Assembly: GCF_004785645.1 (NCBI RefSeq)
Contig: NZ_SRPE01000001.1
Coordinates: forward strand, 359,816-423,815
Direction of reading: 5' to 3'
Length of the DNA stretch: 64,000 bases
Source: Empedobacter tilapiae
GTDB lineage: Bacteria; Bacteroidota; Bacteroidia; Flavobacteriales; Weeksellaceae
The notes beneath the pieces are model-generated. The model saw nothing but the letters and a program-made list of their open reading frames with translations. It was not told the DNA's origin and made no database searches. The stretch's first letter is position 1; every line of letters starts with the position of its first letter. Position numbers and translations under genes: made by a program. Shown one piece after another: positions 1-9,123 of this stretch.

Positions 1-2
1 TG

Positions 3-497
3 TTCTCGTTTTTATGTTCATTAATTTCTTCTTCTATTTACAGCCAAACAACTGAGGATAAAATTGAAAATAACCCAACTTATATATATATTATTAAAGG
101 AACTTTAACTGTTAATATTGAGAATATTAGTAACGTTAAAATTGTCCATCAAAAACAATCCAATTCTATAAAAGAGGAAAAGCTCGTAAAAAAGTTCAAA
201 TCAAAAAAAAGAAAACAAAAAGAAAGAACTAATACAATTGTTAAAAACAAAAAACATATAACTCCTTTTTTTTTATTAGATAAAAATCAAAGATCAAATT
301 ATTCTATTTCTTCTTTTAATAGAAAAAATATCATTTATAACAACGTCAATTATAATCAACATACTATTCTTCTAAAAAAGAGTAAAGAAATAAAGCATTT
401 TTTTTATTATCAAAGAAATGATTTTGAATATAATATTCATCTAATTGGCTATCTATGTACAAATCTTCATAGTATTCGACCTCCACCTTTATTTTAA
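3..497 (+). CDS. Secreted Lys/Asn/Tyr-rich protein, 5' end missing
   Basis: The frame is open from the window edge to the TAA at 495-497, so the start lies upstream of the window; 164 residues are visible. The first residues, FSFLCSLISSSIYSQ, look like the hydrophobic and cleavage part of a signal peptide, so the protein is probably exported. The middle is very basic (KKFKSKKRKQKER) and the C-terminal half is rich in Asn, Tyr and Phe. No known domain is recognised. It lies 56 bp upstream of the large surface protein on the same strand and may be co-transcribed with it. The ORF is real by length and by its signal-peptide-like opening; its function is unknown. Confidence 0.55.
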   Translation, partial: FSFLCSLISSSIYSQTTEDKIENNPTYIYIIKGTLTVNIENISNVKIVHQKQSNSIKEEKLVKKFKSKKRKQKERTNTIVKNKKHITPFFLLDKNQRSNYSISSFNRKNIIYNNVNYNQHTILLKKSKEIKHFFYYQRNDFEYNIHLIGYLCTNLHSIRPPPLF

Positions 498-553
498 ATA
501 ATACATCATTATTCAAATATTTAAAAATAACCAATATAAAAACCCTTAATCAA

Positions 554-2368
554 ATGAAAAAAATATATGCATTTGTATTGATACTAATATTTACTAGTAT
601 TAACAGTATCGGTCAAGTAGGAATAAATACTGACCAACCGAATATGAACACACTCTTACATGTTTCTGAAAAACAAAATGAAACAGATCCAAGTAATCAA
701 AACAAATTAAAAGGAATTTTGATTCCGCGTTTAACAGAAATAGAAAGAGATTTATTAACATATGAAGATCCTTTAACTAATCCTAAAGTTTTAAAATTAT
801 TTCAAACAGATAATAGTTTACTTATTTATAACACTACAGAAGATTGTTACAATTATTGGAATTATCTTGAACAAGAATGGAAAAGTTTATGTGGTAAACT
901 AGGTAAAGCTGAATTTAGTTTTGATTGTGCTCAAGTTCAAGTGAGAGGCACATACATAGAAGGTAAAGAGTTAACAACATCTAATTTTTTGAATATTCCT
1001 ATTATCGTTACAAAACCAGGAGAATATGTAATAACTGCTACAACAGAAAATGGCTATAGCTTTACAACATCTGGAACTTTTCTTAATATAGGTAACTATA
1101 CTGTTCAAGTTCAAGGACAAGGTACTCCTTTAGCTGTACAAAAAGATAACCTTTCTATAAGTGCTAATGGAATTGATATAAATTGTACTCCTCCTGTGCA
1201 GGTTGAAGTATTAACAGCAGCTGCAACTTATACTATAGGATGTAAAAGCATAAAAGTAAATGGCGTTTACAAATCTGGAGTGCCATTGACTAGTACTAAT
1301 ACAATTACTGTACCTGTAACAGTTACTAATCTTGGTAGCTGGGAAATGAAGACTAATACTGTTGATGGTATTTCTTTTAACGGTTCGGGGACATTTACAA
1401 CTACAGGAACTCAATATGTAACATTAAATGGTACAGGAACACCAACTTCTGTTGATTTAAAAACTTTAACCTTAATACACAATAGTGATGGATTAGAAAA
1501 TTCAAGTTGTCAATTTAAAGTAAGAATCGTTATTCCAAAGAAAAGAGTATTAGGTATAGGATTAGCAACTACTTATGGTTATAATATTTCAAATAATAGA
1601 CCTTCAAGAACATTATTAGAAAAGAACACCAATTTTGGAACATTAGAAAATAGTGTAGTTGCATACGAAGGATGGGATGAATTTATTAATGGTTCAAATA
1701 ATCCTAGTGCAACTCAATTACAGAGTTGGTTATTAGGACCAAATCCTATTGATATAGTTGTTATTGGGTATTCATATAACATGAATCAGGCTGAGGCTGA
1801 TGTTTTTTTAGAATACTTAAAACAAGGTGGGGTATTAATTGCTCATACTGAAGGTGCATCAGGAAATCAAATCATGATGAGAACAATTTTTAACGATCCT
1901 ACTCTTACTCAACAAACTACAGGAGGGACAGGAGATGGAAGAACATATACTTTACCTATTTTTGACGATCCTATTGTAAATGGTCCTTTTGGCGATTTAA
2001 GAGGAAAAGTATGGGGGGATGATGCTACTGATGCTGTATATTTCACAAATATTCCTACAGGAGATATTGTGCCATATTCAAATGCTATGAATGCAAATAA
2101 TAATACAGGAGCTGTAGCCAATTCAATAACAGCTTTCCGCCATAAAACATTTAATTTCATTTGGATTGGAGAAGGAGGTTTCACTTCTCAATCAGGTGAT
2201 GCTACTGCAATATCAAGCAATATAATATGTCCATTTATACTAGATAGTAATGATTTTCCTGTTGCAAAAACAACATATGCAAGACCTGTATATAATTCTG
2301 TTTTTTTTGCTAATACAATGGCATGGGCAATAGAGCAAGCAGAATTTAATGGAATCAATACAAAATAG
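554..2368 (+). CDS. Large exported surface protein with two repeated beta domains
   Basis: This 604-residue protein has a signal peptide (residues 1-20, cleavage before QVGINTDQPN), an opening common in secreted proteins of Flavobacteriia. Two related segments of about 75 residues (roughly 123-195 and 228-300) share the order Cys, V-x-G-x-Y, a Gly-rich turn, SGTF, and a closing V-x-G-x-GTP, so they look like tandem Ig-like or adhesin beta domains. The C-terminal part (about 330-604) differs; it contains a segment VLIAHTEGASGNQ preceded by an alternating hydrophobic strand (IDIVVIGYSYN), reminiscent of flavodoxin or glutamine-amidotransferase-like folds. There is no lipobox and no clear T9SS C-terminal domain. 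The likely role is at the cell surface, possibly in adhesion; this is inference. Two small HTH genes follow. Confidence 0.75.
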   Translation: MKKIYAFVLILIFTSINSIGQVGINTDQPNMNTLLHVSEKQNETDPSNQNKLKGILIPRLTEIERDLLTYEDPLTNPKVLKLFQTDNSLLIYNTTEDCYNYWNYLEQEWKSLCGKLGKAEFSFDCAQVQVRGTYIEGKELTTSNFLNIPIIVTKPGEYVITATTENGYSFTTSGTFLNIGNYTVQVQGQGTPLAVQKDNLSISANGIDINCTPPVQVEVLTAAATYTIGCKSIKVNGVYKSGVPLTSTNTITVPVTVTNLGSWEMKTNTVDGISFNGSGTFTTTGTQYVTLNGTGTPTSVDLKTLTLIHNSDGLENSSCQFKVRIVIPKKRVLGIGLATTYGYNISNNRPSRTLLEKNTNFGTLENSVVAYEGWDEFINGSNNPSATQLQSWLLGPNPIDIVVIGYSYNMNQAEADVFLEYLKQGGVLIAHTEGASGNQIMMRTIFNDPTLTQQTTGGTGDGRTYTLPIFDDPIVNGPFGDLRGKVWGDDATDAVYFTNIPTGDIVPYSNAMNANNNTGAVANSITAFRHKTFNFIWIGEGGFTSQSGDATAISSNIICPFILDSNDFPVAKTTYARPVYNSVFFANTMAWAIEQAEFNGINTK

Positions 2369-2409
2369 CATTTAAAATGATTGCTAATTTATTCATTCAA
2401 AAATTACAA

Positions 2410-2435
2410 AAGCGGGATAGCAATATCCCGTGCTT
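2410..2435. other. Stem-loop downstream of the surface protein gene
   Basis: GGGATA (2414-2419) pairs with TATCCC (2424-2429) around a GCAA tetraloop. The outer AAGC/GCTT extends the stem beyond a two-base bulge. No T-tract follows, so it is not a classical terminator. A GNRA-type loop on a stable stem suits an RNA-stability or processing element between the surface gene and the HTH genes. Confidence 0.45.
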
Positions 2436-2471
2436 GTAACCAATTAAATCCTAACTAAATATTCTAGACTC

Positions 2472-2897
2472 ATGAACTTCAAGAATATTCATATCGGGCA
2501 TCTCATTAAACAAAGAGTTAAAGAATGTCAGATAGAAAATCCTAGAATTTGTAATTTCTTAAAATGCACAGAAGAAGAAATTCAGGAAATGTATCAGGCT
2601 GAAAGTTTAGATTCAAAGGTTATTTTGTTGTGGGCAAAACTACTGGAATATGACTTTTTTAGAATATATTCTCAGCATCTCATTCTATATTCACCTGCTA
2701 ACTTAGATTATATTAAAACCGATGAGAAAGAAGATACTTCTTTACCTAGATTTCGAAAAAATATTTACACAAAAGAAATCATCGGATTTATCTTAGAGCA
2801 AATAAACTCTAAAAAAATGACGAAAAGGCAAGTAATAGAACGTTACAAAATTCCTAAAACCACATTATACAAATGGCTTAGTAAATACAACCAATAA
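2472..2897 (+). CDS. Small transposase-like HTH protein (LPxFRKNIYTKEII family)
   Basis: The protein has 141 residues. The N-terminal half (about 5-75) looks like an all-helical DNA-binding or oligomerisation unit (RICNFLKCTEEEIQEMYQ). A linker leads to a C-terminal helix-turn-helix (about 100-140: KRQVIERYKIPKTTLYKWLS) of the type at the N-terminus of IS3-family transposases. It has no catalytic DDE domain and no inverted repeats, so it is a stand-alone DNA-binding protein rather than a transposase. From memory, close relatives are multi-copy in Chryseobacterium-type genomes and are often labelled transposase. It lies 15 bp upstream of a second HTH gene. A regulatory role toward the upstream surface gene is only inferred. 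Confidence 0.7.
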   Translation: MNFKNIHIGHLIKQRVKECQIENPRICNFLKCTEEEIQEMYQAESLDSKVILLWAKLLEYDFFRIYSQHLILYSPANLDYIKTDEKEDTSLPRFRKNIYTKEIIGFILEQINSKKMTKRQVIERYKIPKTTLYKWLSKYNQ

Positions 2898-2912
2898 CTT
2901 AAAAAAAACAAT

Positions 2913-3230
2913 ATGAATTCGCCCAACTATAAAATCATTTATTTTGATATTATAAATCAAAAACATCCCGAAAAATTGGATCAATGCATTGATATTCTAA
3001 ACAAAAAAAAACTAAATTCAATAGATATTATTGAACTTAATAAAAGAATTTTTCCTAAACAAGATACAGAAACGGAAAAATTTAATCAAAAACAACGCTC
3101 TTACTCAAAAAACGATATTATTTATATCCTTCAATTTCAAAAAAAATATCATCTAAATAATTCGCAAATCGCAAGCAAATTTAAATTAAGTAGAAACACT
3201 ATTGCGAAGTGGAAAAAAATGTTTGTATAA
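2913..3230 (+). CDS. Small HTH protein
   Basis: This 105-residue basic protein has a C-terminal helix-turn-helix (about 70-105: LNNSQIASKFKLSRNTIAKW) resembling the HTH of IS3/IS630-type transposases, again with no catalytic domain. The N-terminal 60 residues (IIYFDIINQKHPEKLDQC) are not recognised. It starts 15 bp after the previous HTH gene and is followed by a strong terminator, so the two form a small operon, possibly with the surface protein. The pairing of two different short HTH proteins suggests partner DNA-binding factors. The function is unknown. Confidence 0.6.
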   Translation: MNSPNYKIIYFDIINQKHPEKLDQCIDILNKKKLNSIDIIELNKRIFPKQDTETEKFNQKQRSYSKNDIIYILQFQKKYHLNNSQIASKFKLSRNTIAKWKKMFV

Positions 3231-3276
3231 ATCCAATTAACAATTAACTCTTTTAAATTAAAAATTATAAAAAATA

Positions 3277-3310
3277 AAAAAACGCCACTTATAAGAGTGG
3301 CGTTTTAAAC
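3277..3310. terminator. Bidirectional intrinsic terminator
   Basis: The stem AAAACGCCACT/AGTGGCGTTTT has a short TAAG-containing loop, with A-runs before and T-runs after. It serves the plus-strand HTH genes and the convergent polA. Confidence 0.85.
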
Positions 3311-3327
3311 TATGTAATATTTAAATT

Positions 3328-6165
3328 TTAGTGTGCTTCTAACCAATTCGCTCCTACTCCGACTTCTGCAATTAACGGAACATCCATTTGCATTGCCGCT
3401 TCCATAGTCGATTTGATTAATTCAGATACTTTTTCCACCTCATCTTTCGGTGCATCAAAAATTAACTCATCATGCACTTGCAAGATCATTTTGGTTTTGT
3501 AATTTTTCTTCAATTCTTTCTGAATTTGAATCATTGCCATTTTCACGATATCCGCTGCAGTTCCCTGTATTGGCGCATTTACCGCATTACGTTCAGCATG
3601 TGAACGTACGACAGCATTTCTCGAATTGATATCTTTCAAATAACGACGACGTCCCATCAAGGTTTCTACAAAACCTTGATCACGAGCGACCTCAACTTGT
3701 TTTTCGATATACGCTTTCAACGTTGGATACGTTTCGTAATACGCATCAATCAATGCTTTTGCTTCTTTACGCGAAATATTCGCTTGATCTGCCAAACCGA
3801 AAGCCGAAACACCATAAATAATTCCGAAGTTTACTGTTTTCGCTTGACTACGCTGTTCACGCGTTACCTCATCCAGCGCAACATTGAAAACTTTTGCTGC
3901 CGTAGAAGCATGAATATCTTCTCCATGTTTGAAAGCCTCTACCATTGCAGGATCTTGTGACATTTGCGCAATCAAACGCAATTCAATTTGAGAATAGTCA
4001 GCAGAAATAATAACATGATTTGCGTCTCGTGCAACAAAGGCTTTACGAATCTGCTGACCTTCTTCTGAACGAATTGGAATGTTCTGTAAATTTGGATTAA
4101 CAGAAGATAAACGTCCCGTTGCAGCAACCGTTTGCGCATATGTTGTATGAACACGACCAGTTTTTGGATTAACTAATTCTGGCAATGCATCAATATAAGT
4201 CGATTTTAATTTTTGTAATTGGCGATACTCTAAAATATCATTGATAATTGGATGTTTATCTTTCAGTTTCGATAAAATTTCTTCTCCTGTTGCGTATTGT
4301 CCTGTTTTGGTCTTCTTCGCTTTTGGATCTAATTGTAATTTATCAAACAAGATTTCTCCCAATTGTTTTGGCGAATTAAGATTGAATTCTTCTCCAGCAT
4401 CTTCCTGAATTTTTGCTTCTAATTCTCTTAATTTCGCTTCATGTTTTACTGAAAGTTCTTTCAAAAACGGAACATCCAAATTAACACCTTCCAATTCCAT
4501 ATCAGCCAAAACTTGCATCAAAGGCATTTCAAGATCAGTGAATAATTTGTGTGTATTTGCTTTGATTAATTCTGGTTCGAAAATATTTTTCAACTGATTT
4601 GTAATATCAGAATCTTCAACTCCATATTCTGTTTGCTCCATTAACGGAACATCACGGAAATTCTTTTGATTTTTTCCTTTTTTTCCAATCAAACTTTCAA
4701 TTGAAACGGGTTGATAACTCAAATAAGTTTCCGACAATACGTCCATATTGTGACGCATATCTGGATTAATCAAATAATGCGCAATCATCGTATCAAAGTT
4801 TTGACCTAAAACAACAATTTCATATTTGTTTAAAACTTTGATATCATATTTTAAATTTTGACCAATTTTCGAAATTGATTCATCTTCAAAAAATGGTTTA
4901 AATTCATTAATAATTGTTTTTGTTTCTTCGAAATCTGCTGAAAAAGGTACATAATATCCTTTTCCTTTTTCCCATGAAAATGAAATCCCAACCAATTCTG
5001 CATTCAAAGCATCCAAAGAAGTTGTTTCCGTATCAAACGTCACTTCTTTCTGCTTTAAAATATTTCGTAACAAAATTTCTCGACCTTTTTTTGTATCGAT
5101 TAATTGATATAAATGATTCGTCGATAAAATATCTGTAAAAGCAGAATTTTGAGGAATAATCTCTTCATCAGAAGTAAAATCAAACAAAGATTGTTGCGCA
5201 GTTTGCACTTGATTAGACGAAACCTGACTTGCCGCAGAAATTTCTTCCTGTGCTTCTTTTATTATCCCAGAAGCATCCAAACCATAAATTCTGTAAACCG
5301 TTTCTAACATTCGGCGGAATTCTAATTCTGTAAAAAGTTCAGTTACTTTTTCAATATCTGGTGGACAAACCGTTAAATCTTCTTCATCAAATTCAACTGG
5401 AGCATCAGTAATAATCGTTGCTAATTTTTTCGAAAGAATTCCAAGCTCTTTATTCTCTTCAATCTTTTCTTTAGCTTTCCCTTTTAATTTATCTGTATTA
5501 GCTAAAAGGTTTTCCAATGATCCAAATTCTTTCAAATATTTACTTGCCGTTTTCGCACCAACACCTGGTAATCCTGGAATATTATCCACAGCATCTCCCA
5601 TCATTCCAAGATAATCGATAACTTGAATAGGATCATCTATTTCAAATTTTTCTTTGACTTCTTCAATTCCCCAAATCTCAACACCTTTTCCATTTGCAGC
5701 AGGGCGATACATTTTGATATTTTCCGTTACCAATTGTGCAAAATCCTTATCAGGAGTTACCATATAGGTTGTATAACCAGCCTTTTCCGCTTTTTGCGCC
5801 AAAGTTCCGATAACATCATCTGCTTCGTAACCTTCAGCAAAAAGTACTGGAATTTTTAACGCTCGTAAAATATCTTGAATATAAGGAACTCCTTGACGAA
5901 TAGCCTCTGGTGTTTCATCTCGATTTGCTTTATACTCAGGATAATCTACAGTACGAACTGTAGCTTGTCCTACATCAAAAACAACGGCTAAATGTGTTGG
6001 TTGTTCACGACGAATAACATCAAACAGAGAATTAGCAAATCCCATAATTGCTGATGTATTAAATCCTTTCGAGTTGATTCGTGGATTTTTGATAAATGCA
6101 TAATATCCTCTAAAAATTAAGGCATAAGCATCTAACAAAAAAAGTCTTTTATCTTCTTGATTCAT
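3328..6165 (-). CDS. polA: DNA polymerase I
   Basis: Family A DNA polymerase for Okazaki-fragment processing and repair, 945 residues from the chosen start. The order is an N-terminal 5'-3' exonuclease/FEN domain (LFLLDAYALIFRGYYAF, then PDKDFAQLV), a 3'-5' exonuclease domain that keeps its DTE motif (FDTETTSLDA) and the Y-x3-D motif (YGVEDSD), and a polymerase domain with motif A (DYSQIELRL), motif B (RSQAKTVNFGIIYG) and motif C (QVHDEL). Proofreading is therefore probably active. The frame extends to 6216, but I start at the ATG at 6165 (MNQEDKRLFLLD), because the preceding 17 codons lie within a heptad-repeat DNA array. It is convergent with the HTH genes and shares their terminator. Confidence 0.97.
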   Translation of the reverse strand: MNQEDKRLFLLDAYALIFRGYYAFIKNPRINSKGFNTSAIMGFANSLFDVIRREQPTHLAVVFDVGQATVRTVDYPEYKANRDETPEAIRQGVPYIQDILRALKIPVLFAEGYEADDVIGTLAQKAEKAGYTTYMVTPDKDFAQLVTENIKMYRPAANGKGVEIWGIEEVKEKFEIDDPIQVIDYLGMMGDAVDNIPGLPGVGAKTASKYLKEFGSLENLLANTDKLKGKAKEKIEENKELGILSKKLATIITDAPVEFDEEDLTVCPPDIEKVTELFTELEFRRMLETVYRIYGLDASGIIKEAQEEISAASQVSSNQVQTAQQSLFDFTSDEEIIPQNSAFTDILSTNHLYQLIDTKKGREILLRNILKQKEVTFDTETTSLDALNAELVGISFSWEKGKGYYVPFSADFEETKTIINEFKPFFEDESISKIGQNLKYDIKVLNKYEIVVLGQNFDTMIAHYLINPDMRHNMDVLSETYLSYQPVSIESLIGKKGKNQKNFRDVPLMEQTEYGVEDSDITNQLKNIFEPELIKANTHKLFTDLEMPLMQVLADMELEGVNLDVPFLKELSVKHEAKLRELEAKIQEDAGEEFNLNSPKQLGEILFDKLQLDPKAKKTKTGQYATGEEILSKLKDKHPIINDILEYRQLQKLKSTYIDALPELVNPKTGRVHTTYAQTVAATGRLSSVNPNLQNIPIRSEEGQQIRKAFVARDANHVIISADYSQIELRLIAQMSQDPAMVEAFKHGEDIHASTAAKVFNVALDEVTREQRSQAKTVNFGIIYGVSAFGLADQANISRKEAKALIDAYYETYPTLKAYIEKQVEVARDQGFVETLMGRRRYLKDINSRNAVVRSHAERNAVNAPIQGTAADIVKMAMIQIQKELKKNYKTKMILQVHDELIFDAPKDEVEKVSELIKSTMEAAMQMDVPLIAEVGVGANWLEAH

Positions 6166-6172
6166 ATAATTT

Positions 6173-6235
6173 TCGTTATGCGAAAAGCGATGAGCGTTAA
6201 GCGAAAATTTTCGCAAACCGCTAACCGCAATACGT
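6173..6235. repeat. 7-bp-period repeat array, inverted at its centre
   Basis: On the plus strand nine consecutive heptamers read TCGTTAT, GCGAAAA, GCGATGA, GCGTTAA, GCGAAAA, then TTTTCGC, AAACCGC, TAACCGC, AATACGT. Most units in the left half begin GCG and those right of centre end CGC, so the array switches to its reverse complement at 6207/6208. It lies between polA and the ferredoxin gene. Confidence 0.75.
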
Positions 6236-6240
6236 TTATC

Positions 6241-6573
6241 TTAATATTCTGGTGCTAATTCAATTACCAATCCATCCATTTCATCTGAAAGATGTAATTG
6301 ACAACCTAAACGAGAATTATCTTTTACATTGAATGCTTCTGCAAGCATTGCATCTTCATCAGGAGTCATTTCTGGTAATGGAATCTCAGGCGTTAATACA
6401 TAACACTGACATGATGCACACATCGCCATACCACCACAAACACCTATTGTTCCTTCTGGTGCTAATTCATATGCACGAACTAATTCCATAATATTCATAT
6501 TCATATCAGTAGGTGCATCAACTTCATGAGAAACACCTTCTCTATCTATAATTGTAATTTTAATATCTGCCAT
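6241..6573 (-). CDS. [2Fe-2S] ferredoxin, adrenodoxin type
   Basis: This 110-residue soluble electron carrier has the adrenodoxin-type ligand spacing C46-x5-C52-x2-C55 and a distal C91 ([14 protein letters not shown] and LGCQLHL). C57 is an additional, non-ligand cysteine. The acidic surface, especially the C-terminal third, is typical of the family. Likely partners are a ferredoxin reductase, for example the FNR at 9124-10176, and P450 or Fe-S assembly enzymes. It lies just upstream of polA on the same strand but is separated from it by the heptad array, so co-transcription is uncertain. The start ATG at 6573 fits the family length. Confidence 0.9.
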   Translation of the reverse strand: MADIKITIIDREGVSHEVDAPTDMNMNIMELVRAYELAPEGTIGVCGGMAMCASCQCYVLTPEIPLPEMTPDEDAMLAEAFNVKDNSRLGCQLHLSDEMDGLVIELAPEY

Positions 6574-6718
6574 AACACTTTTTCAAGATAAACAAAAATA
6601 CGGATTGTTTGTTTCTCAAAAAAGAATATACCTCATTGGTTTATATTTAATATTAATTTTAAATAAGATCTGTTACAAATTTATCATTTCAACGACAAAT
6701 CCTAAAAAACACAACATA

Positions 6719-7510
6719 ATGAACGCACACGAAATAGATTACAAAATTTACGGCGAAGAAATGCAATTTGTCGAAATTGAATTAGATCCACAAGAAACTG
6801 TTGTAGCAGAAGCAGGGAGTTTTATGATGATGGATGATGATGTAAAAATGGAAACTATTTTTGGAGATGGCTCTCAGCAAAATGGAGGTCTTTTCGGAAA
6901 ATTATTAAATGCTGGTAAGCGCATGTTAACAGGAGAAGGTCTATTTATGACTTCCTATACAAACTATGGTCAAGGTAAAAAGAAAACTGCATTTGCAGCT
7001 CCATATCCAGGTAAAATAGTACCAATAGATTTACCAGAAGTAAATGGGAAATTTATCTGTCAAAAAGATGCTTTTCTTTGTGCTGCTAAAGGAGTTTCGG
7101 TTGGAATAGAATTTAATCGAAAACTAGGAACTGGACTTTTTGGAGGGGAAGGTTTTATTATGCAAAAATTAGAAGGCGACGGAATGGCTTTCATTCATGC
7201 TGGCGGAACATTACACCGTCGAGTTTTACAAGCTGGTGAAGTTCTAAAAGTTGATACAGGTTGCATTGTTGGTTTCGAACAATCTGTTCATTACGATATC
7301 GAATTTATTGGCGGAATAAAAAATACATTTTTTGGAGGCGAAGGTATTTTCTTTGCGACTTTAAGAGGGCCAGGAGTTGTATATATTCAGTCTTTACCTT
7401 TTAGCCGTTTAGCAGATCGTATCATTGCTCATGCACCTTCTGCGGGTGGTTCTTCTCAAGGTGAGGGTTCTATCTTAGGAGGTTTAGGAAGACTAATTGA
7501 TGGTAATTAA
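6719..7510 (+). CDS. AIM24/TIGR00266 family protein
   Basis: The protein has 263 residues from the ATG at 6719 ([16 protein letters not shown]). The frame continues upstream to 6605, but that extension is hydrophobic, unlike the family, and is AT-rich leader DNA. It is a Gly-rich beta protein with repeated turns ([33 protein letters not shown]), the double-psi arrangement of the AIM24 family, and a Gly/Ser-rich tail. Bacterial members have no established biochemical function; mitochondrial AIM24 affects inner-membrane organisation. It is divergent from the ferredoxin gene and followed by its own terminator. Confidence 0.85.
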   Translation: MNAHEIDYKIYGEEMQFVEIELDPQETVVAEAGSFMMMDDDVKMETIFGDGSQQNGGLFGKLLNAGKRMLTGEGLFMTSYTNYGQGKKKTAFAAPYPGKIVPIDLPEVNGKFICQKDAFLCAAKGVSVGIEFNRKLGTGLFGGEGFIMQKLEGDGMAFIHAGGTLHRRVLQAGEVLKVDTGCIVGFEQSVHYDIEFIGGIKNTFFGGEGIFFATLRGPGVVYIQSLPFSRLADRIIAHAPSAGGSSQGEGSILGGLGRLIDGN

Positions 7511-7519
7511 AATTTTAAA

Positions 7520-7552
7520 ATGAAAAGAGTTAAAAAAATAAACTCTTTTCAT
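7520..7552 (+). terminator. Intrinsic terminator or stem-loop after the AIM24 gene
   Basis: A perfect 12-bp stem (ATGAAAAGAGTT with AACTCTTTTCAT) closes a 9-base A-rich loop. The downstream T-tract is weak (ATTCTAATAC). Confidence 0.6.
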
Positions 7553-7617
7553 TCTAATACGAAAAACCGTAATTATTTTCCATTGATTTTTCTTATTTTT
7601 AAGAAAAATTTCATCTT

Positions 7618-9063
7618 TTGAAAAAACTGTTACTAATTGTTATTTTTTGTTCAAATTTAATCTTTGGACAAAATATATTATCATTTAGCAATGATCAATA
7701 TAGCGGAATTAATGGTTCCTTATTTTCTCCAACAACCTCTTATTTCAATCCTAATAAATGGGATGTAAATATTATTTCGGAAGATATTCTACTTACAAAT
7801 GATTACGCATATATTTCAGATCAAAACATAATAGGTTTACTAAAAGGTGAAACAAAAACAGCAAATTTAAAAGCAGGTATTAGAGGAGAAACACATTCTA
7901 ATATTCTAGATTTCACTACTAAAAATTCAGTTTCTTATCATCTAGAAAATGACATATTAGGACCTTCTATATCTTTTAAAAAGAAGATTAATAACCAAAC
8001 TTTTAGACTTGGTTTTTTTTCTCGTTTGAGAACTCAAGGTTCTATAAAAGACTTGGATAATTATTTTCGTTTTAGCAACCAAAAAGAATTAGAACCTCGA
8101 AATTATACTTTTGAACCTAATAAAACTAATGCAATGAATTGGGGTGAGTTTGGTTTAAATCTATCTACAAATTTACATACAACAAATACATCTGAACTTA
8201 TTATTGGAACTAATATTAAATATCTTTTAGGTTTGGATGGTGCTTATGTTAAAAATAAAAGTGCCATAAAATTAGAGGCAATACCTACTTCTACAAGTAC
8301 AATTTCCAATCCTGATGCTGATATTTACGCTTCTGGTTTTGATATTGAAGCAGGATATTCAACAAATTATGATTTTGATCGTGATCAATACATTCTTCGC
8401 AATAGAGGAAATGGAATAGGAATAGATTTAGGAGTTTCATTTGTGAATAGAAGAATAAATGATGAACTATATGATTTTAAATTTTCAGCAAATTTATTAG
8501 ATATAGGATTAGTAAAGTTCAAAGGGGAAAATCATCATTTTTATAATCCTTCACAGAAAATTCAAATTAGAAATAATCCGAATTTAGATGGTGTTCAATT
8601 TGAAAGTATAGACCAATATTTACGACTTCTGAGTAAAGAAATTTATGGGAATGAAATTCAATCTAAAACTGAAAATAATTTTTCCATTGGCCTACCAACA
8701 AGTTTACATCTTAACCTGAGTAAAAAAATTATCGAAAATCATTACTTAAATTTCAATTTGATACAACGAATGCCAATTTTCGAAAATAGCTTGAAGCGTG
8801 TCAATGTGCTTCAAACTTCTTATACTATCCAAAAAGATGGATTTGGAATTGGCCCTTCCCTTTCTATCTATGATTATGAAAATGTAACGTTAGGTGGTTA
8901 TGTAAGAATTGGACCTTTAATTTTAGGAAGTGATAATGCAATTCCTATTCTTTTTAAACAGAAAAAATTGACATCTGCTAACTTTTATTTCGGGTTAAAA
9001 TTATATCCTTTCTGGGATAGTGAAGCTAAAAGACGAAGTCGTGAACCTTGTGAATGTGAATAA
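7618..9063 (+). CDS. DUF5723-type outer-membrane protein
   Basis: The protein has 481 residues and a signal peptide (KKLLLIVIFCSNLIFGQ, cleavage before NILSF). The body alternates polar and hydrophobic residues, as expected for beta strands, and resembles the DUF5723 family of Bacteroidota outer-membrane proteins; the opening NDQYSGINGSLFSPTTSYFN is characteristic. The start is TTG at 7618; no ATG lies nearby in frame before the signal peptide, and KKLLLIV directly follows it. The C-terminus (KRRSREPCECE) is a charged, Cys-containing tail, which is unusual. Family function is unknown; an outer-membrane location is inferred. Confidence 0.75.
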   Translation: MKKLLLIVIFCSNLIFGQNILSFSNDQYSGINGSLFSPTTSYFNPNKWDVNIISEDILLTNDYAYISDQNIIGLLKGETKTANLKAGIRGETHSNILDFTTKNSVSYHLENDILGPSISFKKKINNQTFRLGFFSRLRTQGSIKDLDNYFRFSNQKELEPRNYTFEPNKTNAMNWGEFGLNLSTNLHTTNTSELIIGTNIKYLLGLDGAYVKNKSAIKLEAIPTSTSTISNPDADIYASGFDIEAGYSTNYDFDRDQYILRNRGNGIGIDLGVSFVNRRINDELYDFKFSANLLDIGLVKFKGENHHFYNPSQKIQIRNNPNLDGVQFESIDQYLRLLSKEIYGNEIQSKTENNFSIGLPTSLHLNLSKKIIENHYLNFNLIQRMPIFENSLKRVNVLQTSYTIQKDGFGIGPSLSIYDYENVTLGGYVRIGPLILGSDNAIPILFKQKKLTSANFYFGLKLYPFWDSEAKRRSREPCECE

Positions 9064-9068
9064 AAAAA

Positions 9069-9096
9069 CCTTCTATGTAAACGTAAACATAAAAGG
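9069..9096 (-). terminator. Intrinsic terminator, mainly for the minus-strand FNR gene
   Basis: The stem CCTTCTATGT/ACATAAAAGG has one mismatch and an 8-base loop. On the minus strand it is followed by seven T, so it suits the FNR gene ending at 9124; on the plus strand it can also close the DUF5723 transcript. Confidence 0.65.
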
Positions 9097-9123
9097 CTTA
9101 AAATATTTTTGAGTATTTGAAAA

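Noticed and set aside
2472..3230. Insertion sequence
   Set aside because: The HTH proteins lack a DDE catalytic domain, and no terminal inverted repeats or target duplications are visible.
6166..6216. Longer N-terminus of PolA (17 extra codons)
   Set aside because: The extra codons are the heptad-repeat array itself, and the conserved protein starts at the ATG at 6165.
6605..6718. 38-codon N-terminal extension of the AIM24-family protein
   Set aside because: Hydrophobic and unlike the family; the frame starts next to the divergent ferredoxin start. The ATG at 6719 fits.
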